Source of the DNA: Xanthobacteraceae bacterium
GTDB taxonomy: Bacteria; Pseudomonadota; Alphaproteobacteria; Rhizobiales; Xanthobacteraceae
Direction: 5' to 3'
Length of the DNA: 7,181 nucleotides
NCBI GenBank assembly: GCA_030043175.1
Contig: JASHYD010001387.1
Location: 1-7,181 of the forward strand
The notes beneath the pieces are model-generated. The model worked only from the letters and a program-made list of their open reading frames with translations, made no database searches and was not told where the DNA came from. Every line of letters starts with the position of its first letter. Position 1 is the stretch's first letter. Shown one piece after another: positions 1 to 5,723 of this stretch. The position numbers were made by a program, and so were the translations under genes.

Positions 1-846
1 CTTCGGGTACTCGGGGAGCGCGAGAGTGGAACGGCACGGCTGGAAGAGGCGGTCGCCGCCCTTCGCGACGCTCTTATGGAAAGGACTCGTGAGCGCGTGC
101 CGCTCCAATGGGCCCAGACCCAGAATAATCTCGGCATTGCGCTTCGGGTGCTCGGGCAGCGTGAGAGCGGAATGGCGCGGCTGGAGGAGGCGGTCGCGGC
201 CTTTCGCAACGCACTCAATGAGTGGACCCGCGCGCGCGTACCGCGCCAATGGGCCCTCACCCAGACCAACCTGGGCGATGCACTTCGCGTGCTTGGGTCG
301 CGCGAAAATGGGACGGCGCGGCTGGCAGAGGCGGTCACCGCCTATCGCGATGCCCTTATGGAAAGGACCCGCGCGCGCGTACCGGTGCAATGGGCGCTGA
401 CCCAGAGTAATCTTGGCGATGCGCTTCGGGTACTCGGGGAGCGCGAGAGTGGAACGGTGCAGCTGGAGGAGGCGGTCGCGGCCTATCGCGATGCTCTTAT
501 GGAAAAGACACGTGAACGCGTGCCGCTCGAATGGGCGGTGACGCAGAATAATCTCGGCGTTGCACTTTATGTGCTCGGGTCGCGCCAAAGCGGGACGGCG
601 CGGCTGGAGGAGGCGGTCACCGCCTATCGCGATGCCCTTATGGAAAGGACCCGCGCGCGCGTACCACTGCAATGGGCCCTGACCCAGACCAATATCGGTA
701 ACGCGCTTCGGCTCCTCGGGGAGCGCGAGAGCGGGACGGCGCGGCTGGAGGAGGCGGTCGCAGCCTATGGCGATGCCCTCATGGAAAGGACGCGTGATCG
801 CATGCCGCTCGACTGGGCAGAGAGCTTCGGCAATCAAGGCGTGAGC
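1..846 (+). repeat. Six tandem 141-bp coding repeats
   Basis: Unit borders are 1-141, 142-282, 283-423, 424-564, 565-705 and 706-846, all in phase with the TPR reading frame. Conservation is at DNA level: 328-383 and 610-665 are identical over 56 bases, and 1-34 equals 424-457. Units 3 and 5 share features (G-S-R, A-V-T-A), as do units 4 and 6 (G-E-R, A-V-A-A), so units 5-6 look like a copy of 3-4. The array probably continues before base 1. Confidence 0.9.
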
Positions 847-1014
847 CTGATGCGGCTCGCCCAACGGACCAAAAACGCAGCGATGGCCGAAACAGCGCTC
901 CAGCAGATCGAGGGGGCTTTGAAAACCATCGGTGGGCGTGCACCGTTCTCCGGCTACTTTGAGGCACGTCTACTTGAGGTCCGACGGATTCGCGACGCGT
1001 TCAGTATTCCTTGA
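1..1014 (+). CDS. Tetratricopeptide repeat (TPR) protein, 5' end outside the window
   Basis: The frame is open from base 1 to the TGA at 1012-1014, giving 337 visible residues. The internal ATG at 76 lies inside a repeat unit, so it is not the true start. Residues 1-282 are six units of exactly 47 residues. In each, the helix-A-like part (W-A-x-T-Q-x-N-L-G-x-A-L-R-V-L-G) is followed by a helix-B-like part (A-R-L-E-E-A-V-x-A-Y-R-D-A-L) and a loop of the form T-R-x-R-V-P. The last 55 residues are a degenerate half unit plus a non-repeat cap ending in DAFSIP. Such arrays form alpha-solenoids that bind protein partners. Units longer than the canonical 34 residues resemble the 40-plus-residue TPR_10/TPR_12 types. 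No catalytic domain is visible, and whether the missing N-terminus carries one cannot be told. The TPR assignment is firm. The partner and role are unknown. Confidence 0.9.
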   Translation, partial: LRVLGERESGTARLEEAVAALRDALMERTRERVPLQWAQTQNNLGIALRVLGQRESGMARLEEAVAAFRNALNEWTRARVPRQWALTQTNLGDALRVLGSRENGTARLAEAVTAYRDALMERTRARVPVQWALTQSNLGDALRVLGERESGTVQLEEAVAAYRDALMEKTRERVPLEWAVTQNNLGVALYVLGSRQSGTARLEEAVTAYRDALMERTRARVPLQWALTQTNIGNALRLLGERESGTARLEEAVAAYGDALMERTRDRMPLDWAESFGNQGVSLMRLAQRTKNAAMAETALQQIEGALKTIGGRAPFSGYFEARLLEVRRIRDAFSIP

Positions 1015-1245
1015 GAAAATGCGTTAGCCCTACAAACCGGCGCCCCGTTGAAGACGACCGGCAGCGCGCGGCGGTGTCAACTTCGGCCCGAAAGACGCGA
1101 ATTTCTGGGCCCGAAAAAGTGTCAACTAGCGTTGTTTTCACTGTGTTTCCCGATAGCCTTCCGAGTCGCTGACGAGCCCCTTCGCCCACTCCAGGTCTTT
1201 TCAACCACTTAGCCACCTAGAGTCGGAGATAACGATCGTGCCACG
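1015..1245. other. Non-coding stretch after the TPR gene
   Basis: I see no convincing gene or strong terminator. Open frames exist on the minus strand (for example 1001-1216), but they have no recognisable motif or ribosome binding site. The octamer GTGTCAAC occurs twice, near 1074 and 1119, without further matching around it. Confidence 0.5.
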
Positions 1246-1419
1246 TTAGTCCTCTTCGGCTGGAAGCTTCGATGTAGGTCAGTTACCAGCGATGATACCA
1301 CGAATTTCGGCAGCAACGTCAGTGACATCGTCGAATCCTTTTGCTGGCGAAGTAATTCAAGTTCCTCTGGAGCGAGGGTGCGACCGTGCAAAAATTCGAC
1401 TGGCAAGTTCTTGCTCCAT
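1246..1419 (-). pseudogene. Decayed small hypothetical gene (frameshifts plus nonsense codon)
   Basis: On the minus strand an ATG at 1419 opens MEQELASRIFARS, and the same register ends at TAA (1246-1248) with KLPAEED. Between them this register has two TGA codons. The missing middle, HGRTLAPEELELLRQQKD, reads cleanly in a neighbouring register. The switches fall near a T run and an A run, and after them the first register resumes with FDDVTDVAAEIRGIIAGN. The second TGA sits where a Trp codon (TGG) would complete an N-W-P motif before the final KLP.EED. Repaired, it would be a small soluble protein of about 60 residues. The frame is also open further upstream towards 1550 with Arg/Ala-rich sequence, so the real start may lie higher. 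I recall similar short proteins ending in N-W-P...LPPED in bradyrhizobia but cannot name the family. Confidence 0.42.
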
Positions 1420-1786
1420 CTCGCGGCCGGCGGCAGCACGTGTAGCCCGGCGAGCTTTGGCACAGGCGCGTTGCCGGGACACCACGAACACCGCAACCCG
1501 AGTACAAGGCTGCCGACCCTCGCCAGCGGGTGACGGGGACGGGGCGAAGGTGGGCTAGCGCAATAGAGGCACCCCCGTGGCATGCGTTGAACCTGATTGA
1601 TTCGTTAGCCACGCGGTTCGTAGAGCTTGCCAATCCCACGCATGGCGGCGTTCCCAGGAACGAGATTCGCTCGTTTTCTGTGCCATCGTGCAGGCCGTGC
1701 AGCGGGCCTCGTTTTCCTATCGCTACAGGGAAAGTTTGCCGGCTGAGTTGCCTCTATGCTAAAGGAAACAGATAGGGGGCATAATC
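1420..1786. other. Non-coding stretch before the DUF3237 gene
   Basis: No gene is supported. It contains a segment at about 1607-1642 that resembles 4677-4712 (shared AGCC.ACGCGGT and TAGAGCTT..CCAATCC), followed by GGCGGCGTTCC. A weak hairpin, AGGCC (1692-1696) with GGCCT (1705-1709), is followed by CGTTTTCC. It could be a poor plus-strand terminator but is too short to call. Confidence 0.4.
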
Positions 1787-1813
1787 ATGATCAGACAAGA
1801 CAAAAATCGTTGA
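1787..1813 (+). CDS. Possible leader mini-ORF (MIRQDKNR)
   Basis: An eight-codon ORF has a strong Shine-Dalgarno sequence (AGGGGG, about 1774-1779) seven bases before its ATG. Its TGA at 1811-1813 overlaps the GAGG that serves the next gene, whose ATG is at 1823. This arrangement would allow translational coupling or a leader-peptide effect on the DUF3237 gene. It could also be chance, since eight codons carry no coding statistics. Confidence 0.25.
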   Translation: MIRQDKNR

Positions 1814-1822
1814 GGACGAGAT

Positions 1823-2353
1823 ATGAAACGCTCAATGTGTTGGTTGATTGGCCTCGCCGTGCTCGGGCTGGGAGCGGCCGTCAGCGAGGCTCTGGGTGAG
1901 AGCCCGAGCGTATCGATTGAGACGGAATACCTTGGGACGGTGGAAGTGCAACTCGACGCGGGGCAAGTAGTTGGACCAGTAGTAATCGTCAATGTACCGG
2001 GGGGCACGCTAAAGGGACCGAAGATCAACGGCACGTTGATCGCGCCCTCTGGAGATTGGTTAAGCGTTATGCCGGACGGCAGCTTGCGTCTCGATGTTCG
2101 CTCTTCAGTTAAAACAGACGACGGTGAGCTAATTTTAGTTGCGTTTAACGGGGTAATAGCTCCGAACAAAGATGCGACGGAGCGTTTCAATAAGGGTGAA
2201 GTAATCACTTCCAAGGACGAATATTTTATCTTCGCGCCTCGCTTCACCACAGCCTCAAAGAAATACGACTGGCTGAACAAAGTTCAAGCAGTTGGAAAAA
2301 TGGTCTCCTTCCAGAAGGGAAAACTAAAGTACGACCTATTCTTGGTGCGTTGA
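1823..2353 (+). CDS. Secreted DUF3237-family (UPF0311) protein
   Basis: The product has 176 residues. The N-terminus is a typical Sec signal peptide: MKRS, then a hydrophobic core about residues 6-20 (CWLIGLAVLGLGAAV), with likely cleavage near residues 23-26. The rest matches the DUF3237 beta-barrel pattern: GG.LKGPKINGTLIAPSGDW (60-79), PDGSLRLDVR (84-93), KTDDGELI (98-104), YFIFAPRF (134-141), then Y-D-W-L-N (148-152) and a closing LKYDLFLV. Length is slightly above the usual 150 or so because of the signal peptide. The family has no assigned reaction, so the role is unknown. A periplasmic or outer location is inferred. ATG 1823 is supported by GAGG at 1812-1815. It is transcribed alone; the next plus-strand gene starts over 1 kb away. 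Confidence 0.85.
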   Translation: MKRSMCWLIGLAVLGLGAAVSEALGESPSVSIETEYLGTVEVQLDAGQVVGPVVIVNVPGGTLKGPKINGTLIAPSGDWLSVMPDGSLRLDVRSSVKTDDGELILVAFNGVIAPNKDATERFNKGEVITSKDEYFIFAPRFTTASKKYDWLNKVQAVGKMVSFQKGKLKYDLFLVR

Positions 2354-2472
2354 ATGAAAGGCTCGGTTGCTCGCACCCTCGCGATTGAGGCCGATCGAGC
2401 ATGCGGCGGTGGGCGCGTTGTTTGCGCAGCCGCAAGCTTGAGGTGACAAATCAGACTATGATCGTCGATATA

Positions 2473-2760
2473 TTATCCATCCCCCAGCACCCGCGCCACG
2501 CGCTGCAGCAGCGGAGCATCGGGCTCACGCCCCGCTTTTCCGGCGGCCTCAATGTGAGCCCGGCGAAGCGTTCGAGCGAGATCGCCGAACGATTGCGGTT
2601 CTGTCTCGGCAAATGGAGCGATAGCCGCCAGCCCTTGTCGCGCGCAGTCCATTGCCTCGCTATCCTGCCCGATTTCCGAGAGGGCAAGCGCGAACGCAAG
2701 CAGGCTGCCCGCTAGATTGAGGCCGAGAGCCGGGACCGGGGCACGGCTGTCAATGGGATA
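2473..2760 (-). pseudogene. 3' remnant of a TPR-like gene
   Basis: A 95-codon open frame on the minus strand begins just after an in-frame TGA (2761-2763) and ends at TAA (2473-2475). It has no credible start; the first ATG (2652) lies 37 codons in, inside the repeat. From about residue 11 it reads as amphipathic helical repeat: ALGLNLAGSLLAFALALSEI, G-Q-D-S-E-A, then a second helix ending G-L-A-A-I-A-P-F, and next FGDLARTLRRAHIEAAGKAG. This fits the pattern of Leu/Ala-rich TPR units (N-L-A-x-S-L-x-x-L...G-x-x-x-E-A). The end, LLQRVARVLGDG, looks like a natural C-terminus. I read it as the surviving tail of a larger TPR protein whose 5' part was lost. It differs in type from the 47-residue units at the window start, so it is not a fragment of that gene. 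Confidence 0.5.
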
Positions 2761-2785
2761 TCAAGGTCAACCGTGCGCAACGTTA

Positions 2786-2816
2786 CATTAACATAATACA
2801 TCATCAAATGTTAATG
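2786..2816. promoter_or_regulatory. AT-rich inverted repeat, possible operator
   Basis: CATTAACAT (2786-2794) and ATGTTAATG (2808-2816) are perfect 9-base arms around a 13-base AT-rich spacer. The patch is clearly AT-rich against a GC-rich background. It lies between the 3' end of the small gene at 2862-3101 and the TPR-like remnant, and would be upstream of that remnant on the minus strand. A regulator binding site is possible. It is too AT-rich and lacks a T run for a classical terminator. Confidence 0.35.
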
Positions 2817-2861
2817 GGGCGGCGTTCCGGAGGCACCAGCGGGTTCTAGTTGATCGGACCT

Positions 2862-3101
2862 TTATGCTTTCCGCGGGCGCCAGTCGATGCTGATTTGATC
2901 GGGTTCGATACCTTGAGGAGCAACGGTAAGCGTTTTTAGCTGATCGGCGATTTGCACTTTTGCGGCTGCAGGGTCTGAGGGCGAGGGCATTAATAGCTGA
3001 TCTGCAAGAATGACCTGGATGCTCCCGTCGTCGTAGTCGACATTCACTCTCGCCTTCCTGGCATCAGGACCGGTAACCCAGACTAATCTGACGCTCGCCA
3101 T
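2862..3101 (-). CDS. Small hypothetical protein, 79 residues
   Basis: I choose the ATG at 3101 because GAGGAAGG lies just upstream on the minus strand at good spacing. In-frame ATGs at 3122 and 3170 would add 7 or 23 Arg-rich residues without such a site. The product starts MASVRLVWVTGPDARKARV, continues with an acidic stretch (V-D-Y-D-D-G-S-I-Q-V-I-L-A-D-Q), and ends IEPDQISIDWRPRKA. It has no signal peptide, membrane segment or cysteine. Alternating hydrophobic residues suggest a small beta-rich soluble protein. I do not recognise the family. Tidy composition and the ribosome binding site argue for a real gene, but it has no operon partner. Confidence 0.5.
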   Translation of the reverse strand: MASVRLVWVTGPDARKARVNVDYDDGSIQVILADQLLMPSPSDPAAAKVQIADQLKTLTVAPQGIEPDQISIDWRPRKA

Positions 3102-3164
3102 AGCCTTCCTCGGTCGCCCCATGCGGAATATACGGCGGATCGGTTGTACAGCGTGGCCCTCACG

Positions 3165-3293
3165 CAGCAAGCCAACGCGGGCTGCAGCGGCGACGTTCCT
3201 CTGAGGTTCGGTCAGCCCTCAAGCGCCATCCGTCCCGCATCGGTGATCACAACGCGGACCACCTCTATAAGCGCCCTTCTCGCCGAAACTGCT
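3165..3293. repeat. Dispersed repeat, copy 1 (compare 5581-5723)
   Basis: This segment aligns in the same orientation with 5581-5723. Shared blocks include GCCAACGC, CAGCGGCGACGTTCC, TCAAGCGCC, GCATCG.TGATC..(A/G)ACGCGG and CTTCTCGC. The copies have diverged and differ by several indels. The similarity extends past the stop codon of the minus-strand coding remnant, so the duplicated unit is larger than the gene end. Confidence 0.5.
3212..3290 (-). pseudogene. C-terminal remnant of a small winged-helix-like protein, copy 1
   Basis: On the minus strand, about 16 codons before TGA (3212-3214) read VVRVVITDAGRMALEG. This matches the end of the copy at 5640-5745 (VGRVRIIDAGRRALED). The motif V-R-I-T-D-A-G-R-x-A-L is the usual last strand and helix of short winged-helix (MarR/PadR-like) domains. 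Upstream, the matching G-E-K-G part lies in another register, so an indel has broken the frame near 3270-3283. The rest of the gene is not recognisable. It is a fragment, probably not functional. Confidence 0.4.
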
Positions 3294-3295
3294 GC

Positions 3296-3324
3296 TTGCG
3301 ACAAGCCGCCGAGAAAAATAGAAA
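3296..3324 (+). promoter_or_regulatory. Weak sigma-70-like promoter candidate for the glycosyltransferase
   Basis: TTGCGA (3296-3301) and TAGAAA (3319-3324) are 17 bases apart and lie in an A-rich patch (3312-3329) about 100 bases before the ATG at 3422. The -10 match is poor, so this is only a candidate. The A-rich patch is nevertheless unusual for this GC-rich window. Confidence 0.2.
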
Positions 3325-3356
3325 AATAAGACGTATGGCAGAACGCTGCAGTCAAG

Positions 3357-3389
3357 CAAAGCCGAGCTCCGAGCGCACCTTCGGCTTTG
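3357..3389. promoter_or_regulatory. Hairpin in the glycosyltransferase leader
   Basis: CAAAGCCGA (3357-3365) and TCGGCTTTG (3381-3389) are perfect 9-base arms with a 15-base loop, 32 bases before the ATG at 3422. No T run follows on either strand, so a simple terminator is unlikely. An operator or a structured 5' leader is possible. The ribosome binding site (GGAGGG, 3405-3410) lies outside the stem. Confidence 0.4.
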
Positions 3390-3421
3390 ATGCTTCGCGC
3401 AGTGGGAGGGAGTGACTGTCA

Positions 3422-4555
3422 ATGAGGATCGCTCAAATTGCCCCGCTTTATGAAAGTGTGCCGCCCAGACTCTATGGGGGTACTGAACGGGTCGTTTCTT
3501 ACCTGACGGAAGAGCTCGTTCGCCAGGGACATGAGGTTACACTGTTTGCCAGCGGGGATTCGAGAACGTCAGCCGAGTTGGTGCGTTGCTGTGATGTCGC
3601 CCTTCGGCTCGACTCGGTCGTCAGAGACCCTTTGCCGTACCACGTCATGATGCTGGAGGAGGTGCGGTGTCGGAAGGAAGATTTCGAGATCCTGCATTTT
3701 CATATCGATTACCTGCATGCTCCGCTTGTGCGTGATTTTCCCCATCGCACGGTGACTACGCACCACGGGAGGCTCGACCTGCCGGACATCATCCCGTTTT
3801 ACGGCATGTTTGGCGGGCTGCCGCTGGTCGCGATCTGCGAAGATCAGCGCCGCTACTTGCACCACGTCAATTGGGTGGGCACTGTTCATCACGGTATTCC
3901 GCGTAATCTCCTCGACTTTGAGCCAAAGCCGCGAGGCGGCTACCTGGCATTCCTAGGGCGGATTTCGCCCGAAAAGGGGCCGGATCGAGCGATCGAAATT
4001 GCGACCAGGGCCGGAATGCCGTTGAAGATCGCGGCCAAAGTGGACCGCGCCGACCAAGCCTACTGGCAGGAGAAAATCCGGCCGATGATCGTGCTGCACC
4101 CAAACGTTGAGTTCCTGGGCGAGATCAACGAACACGACAAGGCTCGCTTTCTCGGTGATGCCGCCGCCTTGCTGTTTCCGATCGATTGGCCAGAACCGTT
4201 CGGTCTGGTTATGATCGAAGCGATGGCTTGCGGCACGCCCGTCATTGCATTTCGACGCGGATCGGTCCCAGAGATCCTCGAGGATGGCACGTCCGGCTTC
4301 ATCGTGGACACGATAGGACAAGGGGTCGCGGCGGCCGAGCAGGTAGCGAATTTGGACCGCGCGAGTGTCCGCGCTGCCTTCGAGCGGCGGTTCACTGTCG
4401 AGCGCATGGCGCAGGACTACGTAGACATATACCGCAGGGTAACCGCTGGCATCACCCTGCTTCGGCGCCCGCACCACACGAACCATAAGCTCCGTGAAGC
4501 TATTGGCTTTGATCCGCTGGACTTGATCACGACCACGCCGGGGCCATCAGGATAG
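3422..4555 (+). CDS. Glycosyltransferase family 4 (GT-B fold)
   Basis: The 377-residue product has the two Rossmann-like domains of GT4 enzymes, which transfer a sugar from a nucleotide-sugar donor with retention of configuration. The N-terminal acceptor domain (about 1-170) starts MRIAQIAPLYESVPPRLYGG, with the Gly-rich loop YGGTER at 18-23 and helix VVSYLTEELVRQGHEV next to it. The C-terminal donor domain (about 172-335) has GRISPEKG at 179-186, a basic Lys in LKIAAKV (206), and the hallmark EX7E motif: Glu258 and Glu266 in EPFGLVMIEAMACGTPVI. No signal peptide or membrane segment is seen, so it is cytoplasmic, perhaps membrane-associated. GGAGGG at 3405-3410 supports the start. The acceptor is unknown. 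No polysaccharide or lipid genes are adjacent, so a pathway cannot be given. The gene looks intact and of normal length. Confidence 0.93.
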   Translation: MRIAQIAPLYESVPPRLYGGTERVVSYLTEELVRQGHEVTLFASGDSRTSAELVRCCDVALRLDSVVRDPLPYHVMMLEEVRCRKEDFEILHFHIDYLHAPLVRDFPHRTVTTHHGRLDLPDIIPFYGMFGGLPLVAICEDQRRYLHHVNWVGTVHHGIPRNLLDFEPKPRGGYLAFLGRISPEKGPDRAIEIATRAGMPLKIAAKVDRADQAYWQEKIRPMIVLHPNVEFLGEINEHDKARFLGDAAALLFPIDWPEPFGLVMIEAMACGTPVIAFRRGSVPEILEDGTSGFIVDTIGQGVAAAEQVANLDRASVRAAFERRFTVERMAQDYVDIYRRVTAGITLLRRPHHTNHKLREAIGFDPLDLITTTPGPSG

Positions 4556-4811
4556 TGGTAGGTCAACCAAAAGAGTGGCACGGGGCAGTTTATCCCTTCT
4601 TACGACTGCTGCCACACTGCGAGCAGCCTCCGCGCGTCCGTCTCGACCAATGGGAGATCGTCACCTTCGAGGCCCCCAGCCTACGCGGTACATAGAGCTT
4701 TACCAATCCTCCGCGGGAATCCAACGCCGGTCGCAGAGGCGGCGTTCCGCTTGGGGAGGCAGACGTTCGGCCTTTCCGAAAGATCCAACAAGCAAGGACC
4801 GGGGCCAGCCG
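4556..4811. other. Gap between two convergent genes
   Basis: No gene is supported here, and no clear terminator serves either the glycosyltransferase or the broken minus-strand gene. The segment 4677-4712 resembles 1607-1642. At 4737-4770, GCGGCGTTCC.CTTGGGGAGG..GACGTTCGG loosely resembles the middle of the dispersed repeat at 5602-5638. Both suggest old duplicated intergenic DNA. Confidence 0.4.
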
Positions 4812-5490
4812 TCAGGGGCGGGTCGGTTCCGGCGAGACGCGCGATACGGGCTTAGGCTTGGAGGCGGAGGCAGGCCGCGATACGGGCTTCGGCGCGGAGG
4901 CGGAGGCCGGCCGCGGCGAAGTCTCTGGGTTCTTCGTAAGGATCGACTGTTCTAGTTTCACGATCTCGCGCGTCGTCTGCTCCTGGTCGGCTGTGAACTG
5001 GTCGAGGTTGCGATTATCTGCTCGACGCTGTGCATCATCTGCTCTTGACTTGTGGCGATCCGGTTTCCGCTGCTCGTCATTTGCTCCTGACTGGAGGCAA
5101 TATTGGTGGCTATCCGGTCGATGTATTGCCGTACCGCGTCGAGATCGAGCGCTATTGCGTTGGGCTGCTGCTGGTCCGGAGAAGATGCCGTTCGCGAGGT
5201 CAGCCGATCACGTCAGGCGCGTTCCGTGAAACCGGTTCGGCCTGCGGCGCCAACCAGCCAAGCTGCGGGTACGAGCTTGCGACGATCTCTCTGACTGGAT
5301 CGCCGTACGACTGCCAAACCAAGACGGCCGAGGCGCCGATGCAAAAAATTATCAGGAAGCGGACGAGGGCGACCAAGACTCGCTTGCCAACCGAGGACCG
5401 CCTGTTTGGATGCCCGATCTTTGTCAGGTCGGCCGCGCGAAGAGTAGGCAATGCGTCTACAGGGGGCTCGGATTGCGTGGGGTTTGGCAT
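4812..5490 (-). pseudogene. One-TM coiled-coil/Pro-rich protein gene split by two frameshifts
   Basis: ATG 5490 is preceded by AGAGG on the minus strand. The first register gives residues 1-95: a polar N-terminus, a membrane helix about 38-59 (VLVALVRFLIIFCIGASAVL then VW), and QSYGDPVREIVASSYPQLGW. It then meets TGA at 5200-5202. One base short near 5204, the next register continues L-T-S-R-T-A-S-S-P-D-Q-Q-Q with a helical stretch holding two RIAT...SQEQM repeats. Near 5013 a second single missing base moves to the third register: RNLDQFTADQEQTTREIVKL, then a Pro/Ala/Lys tail with a 12-residue repeat (A-P-K-P-V-S-R-P), ending TGA at 4812-4814. Repaired length is 226 residues. I recognise this as a common bradyrhizobial hypothetical family: membrane anchor, coiled coil, basic Pro-rich tail; function unknown. 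Either the gene is dead or the assembly lacks two bases. The intact reading frame alone would be 5200-5490, 96 residues. Confidence 0.72.
4842..4913 (-). repeat. Two tandem 36-bp units in the Pro-rich tail
   Basis: Units 4842-4877 and 4878-4913 differ at only a few bases and encode, on the minus strand, two 12-residue Pro/Ala/Ser blocks of the pattern PASASxPKPVSR. The unit length is a multiple of three, which fits expansion while the gene was still translated. Confidence 0.75.
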
Positions 5491-5538
5491 GGCACTAACC
5501 TCTGCCTCTACTGCGTTCCAATAGCCGGCTTGTCCGCG

Positions 5539-5557
5539 AAAAACGCCAGAGCGGCGT
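5539..5557 (-). terminator. Short intrinsic terminator candidate (minus strand)
   Basis: On the minus strand, ACGCC (5557-5553), loop GCTCT, GGCGT (5547-5543), then TTTT. The stem is only five pairs but is GC-rich with an immediate T run. It lies about 80 bases after the stop of the winged-helix-like remnant (5640) and before the start of the coiled-coil gene (5490), the right place to end transcription of the former. Confidence 0.35.
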
Positions 5558-5580
5558 AAGAAACCTGCTTCTTCTCTAAC

Positions 5581-5723
5581 GCGTCAGCCAACGCTGGCTC
5601 AGCGGCGACGTTCCGGCTGGCGGATGGGTCTGCGTTCAATCAGTCTTCAAGCGCCCGCCGACCGGCATCGATGATCCTGACGCGGCCAACAAGTTGGCCG
5701 CCAGCCTTCTCGCGCTGAACGGT
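5581..5723. repeat. Dispersed repeat, copy 2 (compare 3165-3293)
   Basis: This is the better-preserved copy of the repeat, direct in orientation relative to copy 1 about 2.4 kb away. It spans the last part of a minus-strand coding remnant and about 60 bases beyond its stop. GCGGCGACGTTCC (5602-5614) is shared exactly with copy 1. Shorter GGCGGCGTTCC versions recur at 1645, 2819 and 4738. Confidence 0.5.

Noticed and set aside
26..400. Plus-strand frame of 124 codons overlapping the TPR array
   Set aside because: It is open only because the 141-bp repeat keeps the same register; its sequence is Arg/Trp/Cys-rich and in a different frame from the clear TPR protein.
1135..1217. tRNA-like look of the minus strand (GGTGGCTAAGTGGTTGAAAA)
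   Set aside because: It resembles the start of a tRNA-Ser/Leu, but I could not pair an acceptor stem or find a T-arm GTTCRA motif.
1209..1583. Minus-strand frame of 124 codons
   Set aside because: Only its middle section looks coding, and that part fits better as one piece of the frameshifted remnant at 1246-1419; the rest is Pro/Cys/Arg-rich noise.
1692..1715. Terminator-like hairpin AGGCC/GGCCT with CGTTTTCC
   Set aside because: Five-pair stem and interrupted T run, not next to any gene end; too weak to call.
1759..2280. Minus-strand frame of 173 codons
   Set aside because: Antisense to the DUF3237 gene, with no ribosome binding site or motif; it exists because of the codon use of the real gene.
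3953..4486. Minus-strand frame of 177 codons
   Set aside because: Antisense shadow of the GT4 gene donor domain.
4858..5524. Overlapping plus-strand frames of 123 and 164 codons
   Set aside because: They are antisense to the frameshifted coiled-coil gene, which explains their length; neither has a family motif.
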